A stretch of DNA of 8,285 bases from Actinomycetes bacterium (lineage in GTDB: Bacteria; Actinomycetota; Acidimicrobiia; Acidimicrobiales; Palsa-688): contig JAKAXG010000163.1 of NCBI GenBank assembly GCA_021827225.1, positions 1 through 8,285 on the forward strand. Direction: 5' to 3'. Below are positions 5,566 through 8,285 of this stretch, piece by piece. A program made the position numbers and the translations under genes. The notes under the pieces were generated by a model. The model was not told the origin of the DNA and made no database searches. It worked only from the letters and a program-made list of their open reading frames with translations. Every line of letters begins with the position of its first letter. The first letter of the stretch is position 1.

Positions 5566-6507
5566 ATGTTCCTCTTCTCCATCCTCGTAGCGCTGGGCGC
5601 GGCGCTGAGTTTCGCACTGGCCGCCGTGTTCCAGCAGGAGGCGGCCCGCTCCGCCGACCCCGGGGCGTCACTGAGCCCCCGGTTACTCCTCATCCTGCTG
5701 CACCGGCCGAAGTGGCTGGCCGGGGTCGGACTGCTGCTGTGCGGCTACGGTCTGCAGGCGCTGGCCCTGTCAGCGGGACCGGTGGCCGTGGTGCAGCCGG
5801 TGGTGGCGACCGAACTGGCCTTCGCCATCCCCCTCGGCATCTGGCGCGGCCGCAGACGCGCCGCCCGGCGGGAGTGGAGCGGGATCGTCGCCGTCCTGGT
5901 CGGGGTGTCCCTCCTGCTCGCGGTGGCCTCACCCGTCAGCGGCTCCGCCCAGCCCAGCCGCCTGGACTGGATTCTCTGCCTGGTGCCGGTCGGCACGGTG
6001 ATCGCCGTTCTGCTCATGGTCTCGGTGAGGGTGAGAGGCCCCCGCCGGGCCGTGCTGCTCGGAGCTGCCGCCGGACTGGCCTTCGCCCTCCTGGCCGTCC
6101 TGACCAAGGCGGTCACCCAGAACCTCAGCCAGGGTGTCGGGTCGACCTTCACCAGCTGGCAGGTGTATCTGCTGGTCGGTCTGGGCATCGCCGCTCTGGT
6201 CATCTCCCAGAGCGCCTACCAGGCCGGCCCGCTGGCGCTGTCCATGCCGGCCATCGCCCTGATCGAGCCGACCGTCGCTGTCATCATCGGTGACACCGCG
6301 CTCCACGAGCAGGCCAACCTCAGCGGCGGGGCGCTGGCCGTGGAGGTCATCGCTGCGGCGGTGGCGGCCGCCGGGCTGCTGGCCCTGGCGACGTCCCCGA
6401 CGGTGCTGGCCATCTACGAGCAGGGCAGCCACGCGGCGGGAAGGACCGCAGGCCCAGCAACGCCGACGAGCCATCAGGCGGACGCCGACCGGGCGCTGCC
6501 GACGTGA
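5566..6507 (+). CDS. DMT-superfamily (NIPA/EamA-like) integral membrane transporter
   Basis: The product is 313 residues with about nine predicted membrane helices, roughly at 2-22, 50-68, 72-92, 104-123, 134-152, 161-180, 198-216, 222-242 and 253-275, and a polar Ala/Thr/His-rich tail. The first helix ends in AAVFQQEAAR, and helices 3 and 8 (GPVAVVQPVVATELAFAIPL and GPLALSMPAIALIEPTVAVI) form an internal pseudo-repeat. This pattern is typical of drug/metabolite transporters, and this subgroup is related to the NIPA magnesium transporter family. The substrate cannot be read from the sequence; magnesium transport is only a family-level possibility. The ATG at 5566 is chosen because the first helix starts there, with TGAGG 4 bases upstream as a close, weak ribosome binding site. 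It is 76 bases downstream of the small acidic ORF and could be co-transcribed with it. It converges on the MMPL gene. Confidence 0.85.
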   Translation: MFLFSILVALGAALSFALAAVFQQEAARSADPGASLSPRLLLILLHRPKWLAGVGLLLCGYGLQALALSAGPVAVVQPVVATELAFAIPLGIWRGRRRAARREWSGIVAVLVGVSLLLAVASPVSGSAQPSRLDWILCLVPVGTVIAVLLMVSVRVRGPRRAVLLGAAAGLAFALLAVLTKAVTQNLSQGVGSTFTSWQVYLLVGLGIAALVISQSAYQAGPLALSMPAIALIEPTVAVIIGDTALHEQANLSGGALAVEVIAAAVAAAGLLALATSPTVLAIYEQGSHAAGRTAGPATPTSHQADADRALPT

Positions 6508-6570
6508 TCCCTGAGCCTCCGACGCGGCCGGGCTGGTGCTCCCGCGACCCCAAAGCCTGGAGCGGATCGG

Positions 6571-8285
6571 TCAGCCGGTCTGCGTGGTCCAGGCCGGTCG
6601 GTCACCGCGCACCGGGTCGGTGCTGTGCCCCGGCCACCAGGCGGGCTCGCCGATGAGGGCGGTGAGGGCGGGGGTGAGGAACAGCGCCATCACGAAGGCG
6701 GCGATGGCTATCCCGAGGGCGATGGCGAAGCCCATCTGGGAGAGGGTGCCCCCGCCGGCCAGGATGAGGGAGGCGAACGTCCCTGCCAGGATCAGCCCGG
6801 CGGAGGCCACGGTGGGGCCGGCGTGGCGGACGGCCATGGCGGCGGCGTCCCGGGGGGTCCGCCCTTCGGCGGACTCCTCCCGCAGGCGCGCCACCATCAA
6901 GATGTTGTAGTCGGTGCCCAGCGCCACCACGAACAGGTACATGATCAGCGGCAGGATGAACGTCAGGCCGGCGTCCCCGTTGAGGTCCTGGAAGACCCCC
7001 ACGGTTGCGCCCAAAGTGGCGGCGAAGCCCAGGCCGACCGACACCATGAGATACCACGGGGCCACCGCGCTGCGAAGCAGCAGGCCCAGGATGACGAGGA
7101 TGAGCACGGCGGCCACCGGGAACACGACCGAGTAGTCGCGGTTCATGGCCTTGTGCAGGTCCACGAACACCGCGGTCACCCCGCCGATGAGCGGCCGGGT
7201 GCCGGCCGGGGCGGTGTCGACGGCCGCCTGCAACGGCCCGGCCACGACGGCCACGGCGGTGTCCGACCGGCCGGGGGACGACAGCAACACCTGGTACTCG
7301 GCGACGGTGCCACCGGGGGCGACCCGGGCGGCGGCCACCTGCGAGACGCCGGGCACGGCGGCCAGCCGGCTCCGGTAGGAGGCCAGCTCGGCCGTCGGCA
7401 GGCGGGCACCAGTGGTCGACTCCAGGTACACGCCGGTCGGGTCGGTGATGCCGGCCGGGAGTCCTTTGAGCAGCTGCTTGCTCCACACCGCCGACTGGGT
7501 GGTGGCGGTGGAGCCGTTCTGGAGGTCGAAGGTGGGGTGGAACCCGAGGGCCACGACCGCCAGCACGATCATGACGCCGCCGGTCACCGCGGCGAAACGG
7601 CCGGGGTGGCGCCCCAGCGACCGGCCGATGGCGGCGAAGCGGGCCCCCGACGGCTCCGCCTGCCACGCCCTGGAAGGCCAGAACACCCGCGTGCCCAGCA
7701 GGGTGACGATGGCCGGGACGAGGGTGAGGCCGGCCACCAGGGTGGTGGCCACGGCGATGGCCAGGGCCGGACCGAGCGAACGGAACAGCCCCAACGACGA
7801 GAGGGTCAGGGCCAGAAAGGCGATGATCACCGCTCCGGCGGCGGTGGCCACCGCCGGCCCGACCCGGGTGATGGCGCTGACCATGGCCTGCCTGGGGTCG
7901 TCGCCGGCCCGGAGCTGCTCCCGGAACCGGAACAGGAGAAACAGGATGTAGTCGGTGCCGACCCCGAAGAGAACCACGATCAGCATCGAGCTGACGGTGC
8001 TGTCGATGTTCAGCCCGAACGCCTGGCTGATCGATGCGATCAGCCCGGTCGCGACCTGGGAAACGGCGGCGATGACCAGCACGGGCAGGAAGGCGATGAT
8101 GGGGCTGCGGAAGATGATCCCGAGCAGCAGCAGGATCAGTCCCACGGTGGCGCCTCCGACGATGGCGTTGGCTTTGGAACCGGCGGCCTGCTGATCCACG
8201 AACTGGGCGGCGGTGCCGGTGACGCCGGCCCGCAGATCGCTGCCCGAGACGGCACCGGACACGTCGGCCCGGAGGGTCTTGACCG
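6571..8285 (-). CDS. MMPL/RND-family membrane transporter (partial, N-terminus outside window)
   Basis: The frame is open across the right edge, so the start is not in the window; 570 C-terminal residues are visible against about 700-750 or more for the full family. Numbering from the GTG at 8262, the end of the first extracytoplasmic domain is followed by five membrane segments (about 35-190). Then come a cytoplasmic linker, another helix (223-241), a second extracytoplasmic domain (about 242-375) and five final helices (376-535). Both halves carry the GTDY motif (FGVGTDY at 99-105, ALGTDY at 447-452). Its Asp-Tyr pairs form the proton relay in MmpL3 and relatives. The duplicated layout identifies an RND exporter driven by proton flow, of the kind that moves lipids, peptides or drugs in Actinomycetota; the substrate is unknown. 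The last residues are PAWTTQTG. It is convergent with the DMT gene over a 63-bp gap. Confidence 0.92.
   Translation of the reverse strand, partial: VKTLRADVSGAVSGSDLRAGVTGTAAQFVDQQAAGSKANAIVGGATVGLILLLLGIIFRSPIIAFLPVLVIAAVSQVATGLIASISQAFGLNIDSTVSSMLIVVLFGVGTDYILFLLFRFREQLRAGDDPRQAMVSAITRVGPAVATAAGAVIIAFLALTLSSLGLFRSLGPALAIAVATTLVAGLTLVPAIVTLLGTRVFWPSRAWQAEPSGARFAAIGRSLGRHPGRFAAVTGGVMIVLAVVALGFHPTFDLQNGSTATTQSAVWSKQLLKGLPAGITDPTGVYLESTTGARLPTAELASYRSRLAAVPGVSQVAAARVAPGGTVAEYQVLLSSPGRSDTAVAVVAGPLQAAVDTAPAGTRPLIGGVTAVFVDLHKAMNRDYSVVFPVAAVLILVILGLLLRSAVAPWYLMVSVGLGFAATLGATVGVFQDLNGDAGLTFILPLIMYLFVVALGTDYNILMVARLREESAEGRTPRDAAAMAVRHAGPTVASAGLILAGTFASLILAGGGTLSQMGFAIALGIAIAAFVMALFLTPALTALIGEPAWWPGHSTDPVRGDRPAWTTQTG

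Noticed and set aside
6508..6570. Possible bidirectional terminator between the convergent DMT and MMPL genes
   Set aside because: Only a weak GCTCC/GGAGC pairing with a 16-base loop was found, with no T-tract on either strand.

Overview
The window is about 70% G+C with strongly G/C-ending codons, GTG starts, apparently leaderless genes with TAnnnT boxes just upstream, and an MmpL-type transporter. Together these suggest a high-GC actinobacterium (Actinomycetota). The order cannot be settled from the sequence; an acidimicrobial or related environmental lineage is possible.

Left part, minus strand (1-4275): a tightly coupled operon reading leftwards. dabB (4275-2731) is followed by dabA (2734-245), overlapping by 4 bases (GTGA). 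One base after dabA, a third gene starts (243 to beyond position 1); it has a good ribosome binding site and runs off the window. DabA is the zinc-containing, beta-carbonic-anhydrase-like cytoplasmic subunit, and DabB is the NuoL-like membrane subunit, of the DAB inorganic carbon accumulation complex. This complex is thought to couple cation flow to one-way conversion of CO2 to bicarbonate. The third gene is not recognised.

Middle (4276-5489): a 119-bp divergent intergenic region with an AT-rich island and repeated CGTGA motifs separates dabB from a small winged-helix regulator (4395-4751, +). That regulator is the natural candidate to control the dab operon. It is followed by a stand-alone phosphomannose-isomerase-type cupin (4819-5172, +) and a short acidic ORF made of 23-residue repeats (5265-5489, +).

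Right part (5566-8285): a nine-helix DMT/NIPA-like membrane transporter (5566-6507, +) converges on an MMPL/RND-family transporter (8285-6571, -) whose N-terminus lies beyond the right edge. No RNA genes, insertion sequences, CRISPR arrays or convincing rho-independent terminators were seen. The most interesting parts are the dab operon with its unassigned third gene, the divergent regulator with its candidate operators, and the repeat-built acidic ORF.
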